Positions 12,440-24,720 of a stretch of DNA of 64,000 nucleotides are shown here, piece after piece (positions within the stretch are counted from its first letter, which is position 1; each line of letters starts with the position of its first letter). Below the pieces are notes generated by a model. It had not been told where the DNA came from. It ran no database searches and saw nothing but the letters and a program-made list of their open reading frames with translations. The position numbers and the translations under genes were made by a program. This DNA is from Moringa oleifera. Lineage: Eukaryota; Streptophyta; Magnoliopsida; Brassicales; Moringaceae. The stretch spans positions 124,001-188,000 of the forward strand of contig JAJFZO010000407.1 in NCBI GenBank assembly GCA_021397835.1, given 5' to 3'.

Positions 12440-14443
12440 GTCGAGGCAGATGATGACTAGGCATAAGTCTTAGAGGTTAAAGTACCAGAAGATGCACAAT
12501 CACTTTTTATGCACTCTTTTTCTTAGCATTGGGGTCGACAAGTGCCTTGCATGTCTTAAAGTTATACCTCGACTGACTACAATTAGAATAATTAACTGGT
12601 TCATGTTTTAATTTACTAGATGTGTTAGCTCTAGGCTCATTAAGGTCTCTTTTTTTTTTTTTTTGTCTCTCTGGTGCCTTTCAAGGTTTTAAGGTTTCAT
12701 GCTTAGGCAGTGAGGATTTATCTCATTATTTTTTACTTAAAATAGGGTAGACTAAAGGCTTAGAGGATTTAAGATACATAGATGTACTATAGTAAGAGTT
12801 TACATAAACCTTGGGTTGCCTCATGTTGTGTTTGATGTAACAAATAGTATGTTTGCATGAGATACCAAATAAATCCAATGCCTACATGCACATCTTATGG
12901 ATATTAGATTTATAGCATATTGTTTTCTCTCATAATGCACCTCATATAACATTTTCCCACTATAAGTTGCCCTAAATTTTGCACATCTAACTTATTTAAC
13001 TTTAATTTTTATTTAAATCTTAGAAGTGGTCCTACCTGTATATCTTCTTATGTTGTCCTTCTTAATTTAAAATCTCTGCAAGTCTAACCATTTCTACTAT
13101 TGTCATTATTGGTTTGTTCCTTGCATCTAAAATGTATGCATTGAAATTCTTTGTCAAATATTAACAATTAAATGACATTTGCAATTACCAAAAAATATAT
13201 ATTTAGCCTACAGACACCTACCTACTCCCATCAAATAATTGTAGGCATCTATTAACCTCTCTTTGATGAAAATCATTTTCTTCTTGAATTTTGCATTTAA
13301 TAATTAGATGTCATAGCCCACAATTTCTACTTCCAATCTTCTCCCTTCCATTCACGATTTTTAAATTAGTACATAAATGTCGAATAAATATTCTATATTT
13401 TGTACTTGGTAGAATAGTGTTGAAAGCCTCCACCAAACCTTATTAGTGCATAAACCAAGTGAGGCATCATATTAGTAACAAAATATAAATCAAAAGAAAT
13501 AAAACAAAGATACGATAGTTACTTTTTATTTGTCATTATGAATATCTATCCATACCTCTCAATGGCTCAATAACTCTCAGCAAAGCTTCTAAAAACCAAA
13601 TTCAAGATTTTTTATTCTTATTCTCAACAATAGCAAAAAAATTACCAAATAAAAATTGTTGTTTACATCTTTGGCCACAACACTCAACCATTGGCCATAT
13701 AGGTTCTTTTCAAAAAACACACGTCCAATCTAATGAAAAGTCTCCATTTAAAAAAATGTTTTCTCACTCCATCTAGTTTAATATACGTCCTCTAAAACCT
13801 ACGCTTAAGGAGTGATATGATCTTTAAAAAAATAGAGTCACCTGTTATATTATTTCAAAACCTCATAGTAATCCCAAATATTTATGTATTGATCCTTAAT
13901 ATCATCATTTATCATCTGTAGGGCTTATGATTTAGCTTATAAGCAGTAGCCCAGTGATGTCTACATGATACTCTCTCATCACTTCTTTTATTATAAGTGT
14001 TACCTTGTAGTTGCTGTCATTTTTAACCATTTCCACAAACTACTTACTCAACTAACTAAAAGTGACTTGTTTGTTTTTGTAAGTTGTACCACAATTATGA
14101 TTTACAAAATATTTTTTTACTTCAAATGTATCTTTTTTATCTAATTTTATAGCATACAGTTTCTATCCACATTTTTTCTTATAGTAAACAGTGACTCTAG
14201 TTGTTATATTATGGACGAATTCAATGTTGATTTCAGTCATTCTACTAATTGTCTAACTGCCTTATTTAAAACCCACTGAGTGGGAAATAATATTTTTACC
14301 TTGAAGACAAGGTGGTCCATATCTCTATTGAGGTCAAAATAATCAAACTTTGGACCCTTTACTTCATCTTCATCATCACTTATACAAATATCAACACCTC
14401 TCCTCACTAGCAGAAGCTTTACACTTAGTGTTATATTCAACAT
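12440..14443 (-). pseudogene. MURA transposase pseudogene of the 5-kb MULE
   Basis: Read on the minus strand from 14443 to about 12440. Near the start is an acidic region (ICISDDEDEVKG) followed by DMDHLVFKVKILFPTQWVL, fitting the MuDR-type N-terminal DNA-binding domain. Near 13830-13550 comes a broken DDE region resembling the usual RTYIKLDGVRKHF...LDVCFLK layout of plant MURA proteins. Around 12540-12590 lies a zinc-knuckle-like remnant (CSQSRYNFKTC) where one Cys and the His are lost. Many stops make it non-functional. It is a canonical MURA lineage, unlike the Kaonashi-type transposases elsewhere in the window. Confidence 0.65.
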
Positions 14444-15629
14444 TATCCTTCGCTATATGATCTATCCTAACCTTTATGAGATCATCAGTTGATGAGTCAT
14501 CCTCAAATTACTCTATCATATTGCCCTCTTCAAATGCATCATCATCATACAAGTTATTTATATTATCATCATTATCCGCATGCACCTCATTATACAAATG
14601 CCTATCTATATTGCTAGAACCTATAAAACTTTTATATATCATCAATACTGTCTACATGAGCATTGCTTGACATAACATAAAGTTGTATCAGTTATTTACT
14701 TACTTTCTTATACTAATCTAACTTGTGCAATGCATATTTATCAAAATACAATAATGTAACACCCTCACTCATAGTATCACTAGTAAGTAACAAATGATAA
14801 ATAATGTTATCATTTATGTACCCATAATCCTTATACAAGCCTACTAAGTTAAATAGCACATATAATCTAAATCCATAGGTTAAATGGGGCTTTTTTTACC
14901 ATTGACATACTCTTTAGGTTCCTCCTTCATTAGCTCATCATAGAAAACCTTAAAACTTATGCAATCTATCATTACAAAAGAACAACATAAACAAATATCA
15001 AATAATAGTCCATCGCTACTAATCTCATAAAAAAATCAAATAATAGTTCATCGCTACTAATCTCATAAAAAAACAATCTAAGCATCTAATAATACAAGCA
15101 ACGTATAATCAATAAATTTTTATAAATTCTCAATCAACTTAATGAAGTTTCATTGTGATATTATAAAGTGTTATTTGAATAACATGAATCTACAAAATAA
15201 TGTGCATAGAGAGGGTTTCGAATTTGAAGAATTTTAGTTTTCAAAATCTATCATTTGAACCCGATGCTTATTATATTCATCAAATAGCTTACTTGGTTTT
15301 CAAAGTCTACCATAAAATTATTAAAAAAATAATAAACAATAAATAATAAAAATTTCTTAAATAAAATCTAAAAAATCTAAGATTGTTAAGTGTGTTAAAT
15401 AGTTCGTTTGCCTCAAATCTGGATCCATGAATTCGTTGAAGGTGACAAAAACATATAGATGAAGAAAATACTTTAAAGTTTGTTAGTGTTATTTTTTGGT
15501 TGATTCGGAGACAAATGTAGAGAAAATTTTTGGAGTTTGTCATGGAGATGGTGAGTGGGAGTGAAATGTGAGTAACACTGTATATAATGGCACTAAGAGC
15601 AATTAGGGATTTACAAAAATGAGATACAT
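14444..15629. other. Upstream interior of the 5-kb MULE
   Basis: Non-coding between the transposase pseudogene and the right TIR. A 34-base direct repeat (CAAATAATAGTCCATCGCTA type) occurs at about 15000-15033 and 15036-15069. No gene seen. Confidence 0.5.
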
Positions 15630-15720
15630 GTGATCATGTTCATACACTTATCACGTGAATAATGTAGTTAATTTTAACGAATTTTATTAATGAAAATCTC
15701 ACATTACAATTGACACATTA
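15630..15720 (-). repeat. Right terminal inverted repeat of the 5-kb MULE
   Basis: The inverted partner of 10757-10845. See the element entry for shared blocks. Confidence 0.75.
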
Positions 15721-16189
15721 AGTGAGTATTAATTTGATGTTTTTTTTTAAGTTTGCATCCAAACTATAAATCTCTCTTATGTGATTAATTTTAACTTTTA
15801 AATTTTAAATTAAATTAATAAAATCGATAGAATAATTGTAATTTAAAAAGTAAATGATAACACATAAATTTTTTAGTATAAATCAATGATGAAAATGGTA
15901 GTGATATTCAATTTGTGAAAATGATAAATCCAATTTAACAAAAAGAAAAAAGTGAAGATGTAAAAGGAATATAGTTAGGCAGGGACATCCAATGGAATAT
16001 GCTGAAATTCTACTCATTAAGGGCCATCCGTTCATCAAAGTTCGTTCCTCGGATTGAGCGGCCCACATGGTCCCACGTCCCATGATCTGGGTCCCATTTT
16101 TTGGTAGGTAGGGCCCACTTCCACACATGAACCAGTGTTTTTTGCACAAATAACCAAGTTCAGTTTTTAATACTGTCTATTTCTCTGGG

Positions 16190-17324
16190 CAGAGCCAAAC
16201 AGACAATATCCTTCACTTCACAAAAGAAGCGCCAACGAATTTGGATCCAATTCTTACTTTCTTACTCTTCAGCAAGAATAATAAAAAAAAAAATTATCCT
16301 CAGGAATTTCTTGTTCTCCGAAAATCTTTTGCTTTTTTTTTTTCGGGAAATAACAATTATCGTTTACAGCATCAGCACTCAAACTCACAGGCAAGAAATA
16401 CTGAAAGGAAAGGAGCTTACCCTCTTCTCTCTCCGTCCCTTCATCATTCCGTTTGGTACTTAAGGTTCCTTTCTATTTCTTATCTTTATTTCACTTCGAT
16501 TTAATCCGTAGAATTGCTTAGTAGCCCTAATTTGCTAATTGAAGTCCGGTGATCTGGTAGTATACGTAATAATTATAAGTAGTGTGTGTTTTCTATTTGA
16601 TTTTTGTGGTGCTTGTCTGGAATTTTTTTTTTCTTCGATAGAGTTTCTGATGTTTTATGGAAATTGCAGGTGTGATTTCTTAAGAAGCTTCATTGGTCCA
16701 GGTATGATCGTAATTCTTCTTGTTTTGTTCGGTTTCATTGGTTTTCGAGTTTCTTTGCTTGCTGTATTCATTTATGGAGTTTGTTTTGTTTGGTTCCCGA
16801 GAAAATGTTGGAAAGAGAAGCAAAAATTGAAACCAGAAAATTTTGAATTATGCACTTTCCTAGTTGGATCATTTAAGATGGTATTCACCTCCGCTCAACT
16901 GAACATTCTGTTTCCTTTCTTTTCTTCTTCTTTTTTTTTTTGTTTTTTTTTTGTTTTTCTTATTATCCTGGCTTTATATCTTTGGTATTGTAGTTTTGGT
17001 ATTGTAGTTTTGTTGGAGTTTTATGCTTCATTTCTGAAGCATTTTCTTTGTTGGGAATACAAAACCTCCATTTTGCACGCTTCACTTAAAATGGTTGATG
17101 CTGAACCATCATTTGATTGGATTTCAAGTATAATGAAAACTAACAGCTAAGACCAAATATCTTTGTTGTTATCGTAGAAACTGACCTCTTCCATATAATC
17201 ACGTGCTTAACTTGTTAAAAGACTGATCACTTTAGCTTTTCACTCGCTATTTTGGACCATGCATTCTTATATAAACTTAAACTTTTGGGTTTATTTGTAG
17301 GATTCAGACAGGGACAAGTCATTC
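16190..17324 (+). promoter_or_regulatory. SPP 5' leader with two probable leader introns
   Basis: The transcript probably starts near 16190-16230, where the text turns from AT-rich to mixed. A likely leader exon is 16670-16701, between an acceptor (TTGCAG) and a donor (CCAGGTATG). A second leader intron ends at the acceptor TTTGTAG, so the start-codon exon begins at 17301, 24 bases before the ATG. Leader introns are common in plant housekeeping genes. The long open frame at 16539-17150 is Phe/Leu-rich and crosses these splice sites, so I treat it as intronic. The exact start site is inference. Confidence 0.6.
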
Positions 17325-20300
17325 ATGGATCGTCTCAGTGCTTCAGCACGACTCATGATAGTTTCTGATCTCGATCATACAATGGTTAGTTATTTATAGC
17401 TTCTTTCTGCCGATGTTATTTTGTACTGTTTCTGCAGTGATTCTCACTGGATTTGTGCTCTCCTTTCAGGTGGATCACCATGATCCTGATAACCTTTCCT
17501 TACTTAGGTTCAATGCCTTGTGGGAGGATGCTTATAGGCATGACTCTCTTCTAGTTTTCTCCACTGGAAGGTCACCTACACTTTACAAACAGTTGAGGAA
17601 AGAGAAACCCATGCTAACCCCAGATATAACCATAATGTCTGTGGGAACTGAAATAACGTATGGTAACTTCATGGTTCCAGATAATGGTTGGGTTGAGTTT
17701 TTGAATCAGAAATGGGACAGGAACATAGTCAATGAAGAATCAAGCAAGTTTCCTGAACTTAAACTACAGGTATAAACTTGTATTAAGTATTTTGGTTCTC
17801 TTCTCAATGAACTTTTAGTTTGAATGCACTAAATTTACATTCCTGAACACATTTTTGAAGTAAATGATGATATTCACCTATGAAAATTAGAATCTTTGAA
17901 TGACTGAAACTTATGGGTTACTGCAGTCAGAAACAGAGCAAAGGCCACACAAAGTTAGTTTTTATGTTGATAAGGATAAGGCTCAGGCAGTGACCAAAGA
18001 GCTTTCAGACCGTTTAGAAAAACGCGGGGTAAGATTCGAGCTTTGGTATAAATATGTATTTGAGTATAGGCAAATGACAATGCTGAATTATTCTATTCAC
18101 TGTTTTTTATTTTTTATTTTTTAAATCTTGCTTTGCTTTCTGCCAGTTGGATGTTAAAATAATTTACAGTGGAGGAATGGATTTGGATATATTACCACAA
18201 GGTGCTGGTAAAGGGCAAGCCCTTGCATACCTACTCAAGAAGTTTAAGAGTGTTGGAAAACTGCCTATTAACACTCTTGTTTGTGGTGATTCTGGAAATG
18301 ATGCTGAACTATTTTGCATTCCTGAAGTGTATGGAGTCATGGTTGGTAGTCATTTAGTTCTTTGTTACTCTTTAGAAAATTGGTTCTATTTCAAGCATTT
18401 TCAGTATCATTTTGTATTTCCTTTTTTTTCTCTCTCTCTTTTGAATTATTTTCCAGGTTAGCAATGCTCAAGAAGAATTGTTGCAGTGGCATGCTGCTAA
18501 TGCTAAAAACAACCCTAAGATAATCCACGCAACTGAGCGTTGTGCCTCTGGGATCATACAAGCAATTGGTCATTTCAAGCTAGGTCCAAATCTTTCTCCA
18601 AGAGATGTTACAGACTTTTTGGAATTGAAGCTGGAAAATGTTAATCCTGGGCATGAGGTAGTGAAATTTTACTTATTCTATGAGAGGTGGAGGCGTGGAG
18701 AGGTCGAGAATTGTGAGACATATATGGCTAGCCTGAAAGCTTCTTGTGTATGTTAAACATCCTCTTTTCTTTTGATTAAGATTGTTTTAGCATGTTTTTT
18801 CTTATTTGAAGTTAGGGAATGTTCTCATAGTCCTCTGATGGAGGAAATATTTATTTATGGCATGTTCTTAATTATGCAATTTACAGATTGTGCAACATTC
18901 CTTGATTTGTTGTGGTCAATGTGATTTCAGTCTCATCTGAGCAAGACAATGTGATTTCAGTCTCATAAGCGTTTCTATGTAGTAAATAACTTCGCCCACG
19001 CCCTTCTTTTTGGAGATAATGAACCAACTTTCACAAGATTGCTTGCAGTTTTCTGGATGGTATTACTTTTAGCTAAATTATTAGATTTGTTGCTATCATT
19101 TTAAATTGAAAGGTTATATGTTGACTTTAACTGAGTTATTCTTGAAGGAGTAATTTTGACTGTACCTTGTTTTAAATACGTTCCTCTATTTCATAAAAAA
19201 GCGTACTGGCATGTGAACGAAGCAAGTTGTTACCCACCTTCCTTTCCACTTTGCCGTATTGTGGATCTGTTGTTTGTCCTTTGTACTGCTCTGATTTTAT
19301 GTATCAGAAAATTAAAAAGAAAATAGAACTGCCCTTTTGCAATCAAACAAGTCAAAACTGGTGAACCAATATGGTGACTGGACCGATTTGTTCTTCTGCC
19401 GTCTTAAATTGAACTCTAGGGAACGAAGTTAAGCTTGTTAAAAAATTTCAGTTATTTACTTTCCAGATCAAGTGCTTCTACTCGGAGGATCTTGTTTTTC
19501 TTTCCCCCTGTTGTCTTAGCCATTGAAACTAGTTTACATTCTTCTGGCTAGCTACCACAGTTTAACTCTTTTGCTTATTTATGTTTCAGCATCCATCTGG
19601 TGTTTTTGTTTATGCATCTGGTCTTGAGAACTCTATTCATGACGGCATAAATGTTCTTCTGGCTAGCTACCATAACTCTTTTGCTCATTCATATTTCAGC
19701 ATCCTTCTGGTGTTTTTGTCCATCCATCTGGTGTTGAGAAATCTCTTCATGACTGCATAAATGAAATCAGAGGCTGCTATGGAGACAAACAGGGAAAGCA
19801 GTTTCGGGTTTGGGTGGATCAGGTATTAGCAACAGAGGTCAGCTCTGGGACCTGGCAAGTGAAGTTTGATAAATGGGAATTATGTGGTAAGTCTTTTTTT
19901 TTCTCCGTCTCTTCTTTTCCCCTTACACATATAAGGTTTACAGTAAGATGGTTGTTGTCTTTGAGCCCATCATATATTTGTGCTTTTTCGAGTCAGAAGA
20001 TCATCGTCATAATACATTGCATATGTGTGCACGTGCGTGCATGCATAGATATATGAATGTGTACATGTATATGAATGAATTTGTCTTGTCCTTGGTATAT
20101 CTAATGTATATGAATGAATTTGAATTGTCCTTTCTATGGTTGCTTTGCACAAATCACGAAAGGAATATTCCATTAGTTGGCAAAGGCTGCTTTCCACAAA
20201 ACGGTTTGCCTTTTTTTAGTTAAAAAAAAAAAAAATCAAGCAAGAACTTGAGGATGGTAAGCACCCAAATAAATTCATGGGGATATGCCATCCAAGTGCC

Positions 20301-20695
20301 TCCTTTCTCCCATTCTGTTCAGATTTTATTAGCTCTTGCTTTAGCATTTTTCCTTACCCCTACAATGCATGGTCTCCATTTAGTTTTTACCATGTCACTG
20401 ATGTCACCAAGAAAAACTAGATCCGCTTTTGATTCATTGATGCTCATTATTGACTCGGTTACTCTTTTAGGGGAGGAGCGGAAATGTTGCAAGGCCACTG
20501 CTAAGTTAAGTTCAAAGGTAAGACTTTAGACTGTAATGTGCTAGTTTATCATTGAAGTTACGCATAATGTTTCTGAGATGACTGATATTTGGGTTTCAGG
20601 AAGCGGATGGTCCAGTTGGGCTTAGTTGGATGAATATGCACCAAAACTGGTCAGAAGAATCAGGAGTAAAAGATAATTCAACTTGGATCCTCTGA
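17325..20695 (+). CDS. SPP: Sucrose-phosphate phosphatase (sucrose-6F-phosphate phosphohydrolase)
   Basis: Catalyses the last step of sucrose synthesis in the cytosol: sucrose-6F-phosphate to sucrose and phosphate, after sucrose-phosphate synthase. Eight coding exons, all GT-AG and in phase: 17325-17384, 17470-17769, 17927-18028, 18147-18341, 18457-18747, 19700-19886, 20471-20517, 20600-20695, giving 425 residues, the usual plant SPP length. The HAD-family motifs are intact: DLDHT (Asp15, Asp17), STGR (51-54), Lys176 in GAGKGQ, and GDSGND (Asp202, Asp206). The plant-type C-terminal SPP domain follows from about residue 260 and ends [14 protein letters not shown]. The start is the first ATG after the leader splice and precedes the conserved [13 protein letters not shown]. 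Oddity: a 110-bp duplication just before exon 6 creates a second acceptor (separate entry). Intron 5 is the longest (about 950 bp). Confidence 0.97.
19541..19763 (+). repeat. Tandem duplication of an SPP intron end plus exon start
   Basis: Two copies about 110 bp apart, beginning with TTCTGGCTAGCTACCA at about 19541 and 19653. Each holds a pyrimidine-rich tract, a TTTCAG acceptor (exon side at 19590 and 19700) and the start of exon 6 (HPSGVFV...). The second copy runs into the true exon. The first breaks off after about 63 bases of exon-like sequence. Splicing at the first acceptor would shift the frame because 110 is not a multiple of three. Confidence 0.9.
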
Positions 20696-21110
20696 CTCTG
20701 CCACCAGCTAATTTCTCAACTCTAGAATTTTGGTATCACAATAAATTCAATCACACAATGGTTTATTTATCTCATTTTTAGTCCTTTGATGGTTCATTAC
20801 AATCATCAACTTGATGATGCCATCCTTATTACACAGTTGAATTATCTTCCTTTGACATTATCATTATTATAATGTCTTCTCTTTTATATATACTTCTGCT
20901 TTCCAGATTGCTGAGACAGAAAATGTGCTATACTGCCATTGTCAATATGTTGTGAGGGTGCATGTCTTGACATGTGACAGTGCTGAGTTTAATGCAGAAT
21001 TTCCCTTGAATTGGTTTGAGAAGATGCCTCTGGTTCTGAAATTTGATATGGTGGTTTTCAGGTTCAATGACATGCTTAAAAGGTTAACGTACAAATAGAT
21101 GTAACTTCAT
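20696..21110 (+). other. SPP 3' untranslated region, possibly spliced
   Basis: Downstream of the TGA. A TTTCCAG acceptor-like site at 20901-20907 is followed by a higher-complexity 180-base block ending near 21095, which suggests a 3' UTR exon. The end of the transcript cannot be set from sequence alone. Confidence 0.4.
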
Positions 21111-21431
21111 TAATTGTGAAATGCTCATTTCCCCTGGAAGGCTAACTTAATTTATGGAAAGATATAAGTTTTAATCTGGAATATCTCCATTTCTTACCCA
21201 AGATGCTAAGTTTGTTCTATACATTATCCCAAGGCCTCTCATCAGACAATCAGTACGAAGACTACAATATGGAAATGTTTAATTAGTTGCAATCTTTTTG
21301 TTGATCTCAAAATGATCATCCTCATAGATCATAGGATGATTTTTAAATCACTGACATGCCTAAATGTTTAATAACTTAATTTATAGCCAGCAATTCAGTT
21401 TGCAAAACCAAAAAATGAAAAGAGGAAAGTA

Positions 21432-21503
21432 AGGGCCCAACCGAGTTCGAACCGGTGACCTCTTGATCTGCAGTCAAATGCTCTACCACTGAGCTATGGA
21501 CCC
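21432..21503 (-). tRNA. tRNA-Cys (anticodon GCA)
   Basis: On the minus strand the sequence opens GGGTCCATAGCTCAGTGG and closes with GGTTCGAACTCGGTTGGGCC plus C and a T discriminator. The 7-bp acceptor stem pairs fully with one G-U (GGGTCCA/TGGGCCC). The D arm (TAGCTCAGTGGTAGAGCA), the anticodon loop with GCA at 21471-21469, and the T arm (GGTTCGAA core) are all in place. There is no intron. The 3' CCA is not encoded, as expected for a nuclear plant tRNA. It lies about 740 bases past the SPP stop codon and has its own internal A and B boxes (B box GGTTCGAAC). Confidence 0.95.
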
Positions 21504-22235
21504 ATCTTCTTTAGCGGTTTCCAGTGTATTTATTTATACCATACCATGTGCACCTCATATGTGTGAGCCACCTCATTTCAGGTGGGGGGGAAAAAAATTA
21601 TTAGTATTATAATTTATGCAAAGACAGAAATTAAGGTGGTAATTGGAGTTTATGAATCAGGCTCATTTCGTGTTGACTTATCATAACGACGCATTTAGAT
21701 ACTATAGAAATACGATTTGATAATTAAACGAATTGGATGAACAAAATCAATGATTGAAACAACATGACATGCTTAACCCATTTAATTAATAAAGTATATT
21801 TATTAAATAGAAATCATTTAACATGTTTAACTTATTTAGCCCATTTAACTTATTTAATCTCTTAAATTATACAATTAATTCATTTAATTATTTCACTCAA
21901 TAATAATTTAAATTCAAATAATATACAAAATAACAAACACAAATACAATAACCCAAGTTATAATATCTTAAAATAATAAATATTAGATTTAAACCTCAAA
22001 ATTATGTAGATAAAAGATGAAAGTGTGAGATTTTTTATTTTTTAAGTCGATAAGAGATTAAATTTTTAAAAATAACTTTAATATTATATAATATTTGTAT
22101 ATATTAAAACGACATCATTTTTATTATGAAGTTAAACGGGTTATAAAAATGAGTTCATAGATGTGTTTTAAATGATTTGATCCAATTATGATTTAAAACT
22201 ATTTATATTAAACCTAAATCATATTATTTTTTATT
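21504..22235. other. Non-coding AT-rich stretch
   Basis: No gene or clear repeat seen. 21690-21880 has reiterated CATTTAA/ACTTATTTA text. Confidence 0.6.
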
Positions 22236-22790
22236 GAGTTTATGTCACGTTAGTCAATGGAGTGAAAAATTACTCCTTAGATAAAAATCATCTAAAACCT
22301 TAAACTATACCTTAAGTTACCAACATAACTCTAATATTTAAAAAGTGATAAATCAAATTCTAAACTATCAATGTGGATTAAATAGGATCTTACTTCAAAC
22401 AGTTTTGATACATTTAAAAATATAACTTAAATAAATTTTATATTTTATTTTGAGTTCATTCCTAAAATTTAAATAATTTAATACTCATTAGTTGTTTTTT
22501 ATGATTATTTTTTTAGAAAATTACTATAAATTTTTTAAAAATATATTTTCAATTCTCAAAAAATTTTATTTTTTCATGATGGTATCTTAAATATTTTTTA
22601 TATATTTAAAAAATATTAAATCAAAATTCATTGTATAAGTTTTCTAATTTAGAATTCTTATTTTTAAATTTTTTTGATAAGATCAAATTTAATCCATATT
22701 GATAGTTAAAGGTCTAATTTCTTATTTTTTTAACATCAAGATTTATTTAATGATATAAAATATAGTTAAAAATTTTATATAACTTTTATT
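22236..22790. repeat. Foldback MITE, copy 3
   Basis: Same family as 9825-10366. The left side has AAAACCTTAAACTATACCTTAAGTTACC-type text with AGTGATAAATC, and a TTTTATTTTGAGTTCATTCC tract. The right side has TTTTTTGATAAGATCAAATT, CATATTGATAG and a TTAATGATATAAAATATAG end, partly complementary to the left. Confidence 0.6.
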
Positions 22791-23849
22791 TTTAATAAGT
22801 GTAATTATTTTAAATTTTTTAAAAATGTATTAAATTATCATTCAACCCATTGGCGGGCATAATAGCACACTCCCTTCCCTTTTAGCTTATTTAAATATAT
22901 TTTGATTCAAATGGTAAACAATTATATGACAACTATTTTTGAAGTTGAAGTAATCAAAATGAGCATTTTAATTTTAGATAAGACAAAAAATAATTAATCC
23001 TCCTATTTATAAATAAAGAACTAGTTTGTAAGACCACTTTAAGAAATTAAAAAAAAAATCAATAACTATAAATGCAACACATTCTTACACCTTTTATCAC
23101 ACAAAATAGTCATTATGTTTATTTAAATATTGTTTAGTTTATTAAATCTCGTGTAGACTTTTAACAAATTTATAAATAAAACTTAAATATTTTGATAAAT
23201 TAAATATCTATATTTGATTGAACACAAAAATTTTATTTTAGATTTTCTCATAAACAAGAATGTTATGTTTTCCTCGTTGATAAGATTTTTAGAATTATTT
23301 AACTTTTATGTTAGGTTTTAATATATTTACTATTTAAACACATTTATTATTTATATAATTTTATTTTATGTTACTAATTGGAACCATCATTTTTATTGGT
23401 ATATATATATATATATAAGAGAGCTCTAAACTTAAAGATGTCCTAAGTTTTGGACTTAGGTATGTTAACATGCCTAAGCCTAAAAAGTCAGTAAAGGATG
23501 GGCTCATTACACTAAAAGACCATTCGAAGAGGTCGAAAGAGACAAAAAGCCCCTTCGAGAGGCAAAAGGCCCCTTAGATAGACAACTTTTAGTTAACTAA
23601 CATGCTAGGAATAGAAGATCGAAGATATGTAAGGGCAAAGAATAACGTGCAATAATAATTAAAATAAATGATATATGTAATATTTTTATATATATCATAA
23701 TTATAAGTACACGTGTAATCATATATATTAATATGTATATTTAAATATATAAATTATACACTTAATACTTATTAAAAATTATTATATATAGATCACATGA
23801 ATTGTGTAGATTACTATAACAGTTTTTGAGTTGCTGACATTAAATTTAA
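22791..23849. other. Non-coding; a GC-richer block at about 23420-23640
   Basis: Mostly AT-rich. 23400-23417 is a short (TA)n run. 23420-23640 is less AT-rich (GGTCGAAAGAGACAAAAAGC, CCCCTTAGATAGAC) and looks like a solo fragment of a retroelement LTR, but I found no partner copy in the window. Confidence 0.4.
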
Positions 23850-24717
23850 GATTATCTCCAATGAAAACGAAAAATAGCAAATTATTGAAAATCTCTCAAA
23901 TTTTTTTCAACGAAACGTCAAATATCATTCTGCAATTTGGTGTAATTATAGTACTGCACCGAATGTACTTAAAAAAAATTTTTAAATTTTTTTAAAATTT
24001 TTGAATCAAATATATTTTTGATCAATAACTTAATAAATATATGACATTATTAAGAAAAAAATTATTTCATTGAGAATATCACATCAAGTTTTTTAAAACA
24101 AAATCAATATTCAATATGTAATTTTATTTTATTTAAATTATTATTAATAATAATCTATTTAATTAACAATAATATTATATATAATATCAAAATTATTATT
24201 TAAAAATATATAAAAATTTATGGTAATTTATAATTATGATATAATTTAAATCTTATATAAATATAATAAAAATAAAATTTATTTTAAGTAAAAAAATATA
24301 ATAACACTTTAATGATTACAATATAAACTAAAATTACAACTTCAAGTACAAAATATAAATAACTCATAAAAATAATCAAGTAAAAATTATGTTGAAAATA
24401 TTTTTATAAAACTGAGTTGATAAATTATTAATTTCAAAATTTATTAAAAATTATAATTTATTATATAATATTAATTTTTTTTAAAATATATAAATTAAAA
24501 TTTTAAAATATATTAATTATTTTATTATTTTAAATAAAATAATTAATATTTATAAATATTTTTATTAATAATTATTTATATTATTAAAATAATATTATAA
24601 TACCAATTTGATGTAAACGAGTTGAAAATAAAAAAATTTTGATGTTAAAATATTTTAAAAAATTAATTTTTAATTTTAAATTAATGTTAAATTTAACGTA
24701 TAAGATTGGAGATGATC
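23850..24717. repeat. Tourist-like (PIF/Harbinger) MITE, copy 1
   Basis: Begins GATTATCTCCAATG and ends with the near-perfect reverse complement (ATTGGAGATGATC). It is flanked by a TAA target duplication at 23847-23849 and 24718-24720. 868 bp, AT-rich, no ORF. The three-base TAA/TTA duplication plus the ATCTCCAAT-type terminus fits the PIF/Harbinger group. Its interior matches the element at 37949-38561 in the opposite orientation. Confidence 0.8.
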
Positions 24718-24720
24718 TAA

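Larger units (their letters stand above)
10757..15720. mobile_element. TIR-type MULE remnant (about 5 kb)
   Basis: Bounded by long imperfect terminal inverted repeats. The left TIR is about 10757-10845; the right is about 15630-15720, inverted. Shared text from the outside in: ATTGCAAT/ATTGTAAT, CTCGTTATAGTTAACTGCAT against TTCGTTAAAATTAACTACAT, then ATAAGTGTAT on both. Inside is a decayed MURA on the minus strand. It has a different MURA lineage and different termini from the Ulp1-carrying MULEs, so it is a separate insertion. The outermost bases are too diverged to call a target-site duplication. Confidence 0.75.

Noticed and set aside
16539..17150. A 203-codon open frame before SPP
   Set aside because: It is Phe/Leu/Ile-rich, spans likely leader introns with good splice sites, and has no recognisable domain; it is most likely intronic.
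19590..19652. Treating the first HPSGVFV block as a real SPP exon
   Set aside because: Its exon-like text ends without a good donor, and using its acceptor shifts the frame against the intact copy at 19700.
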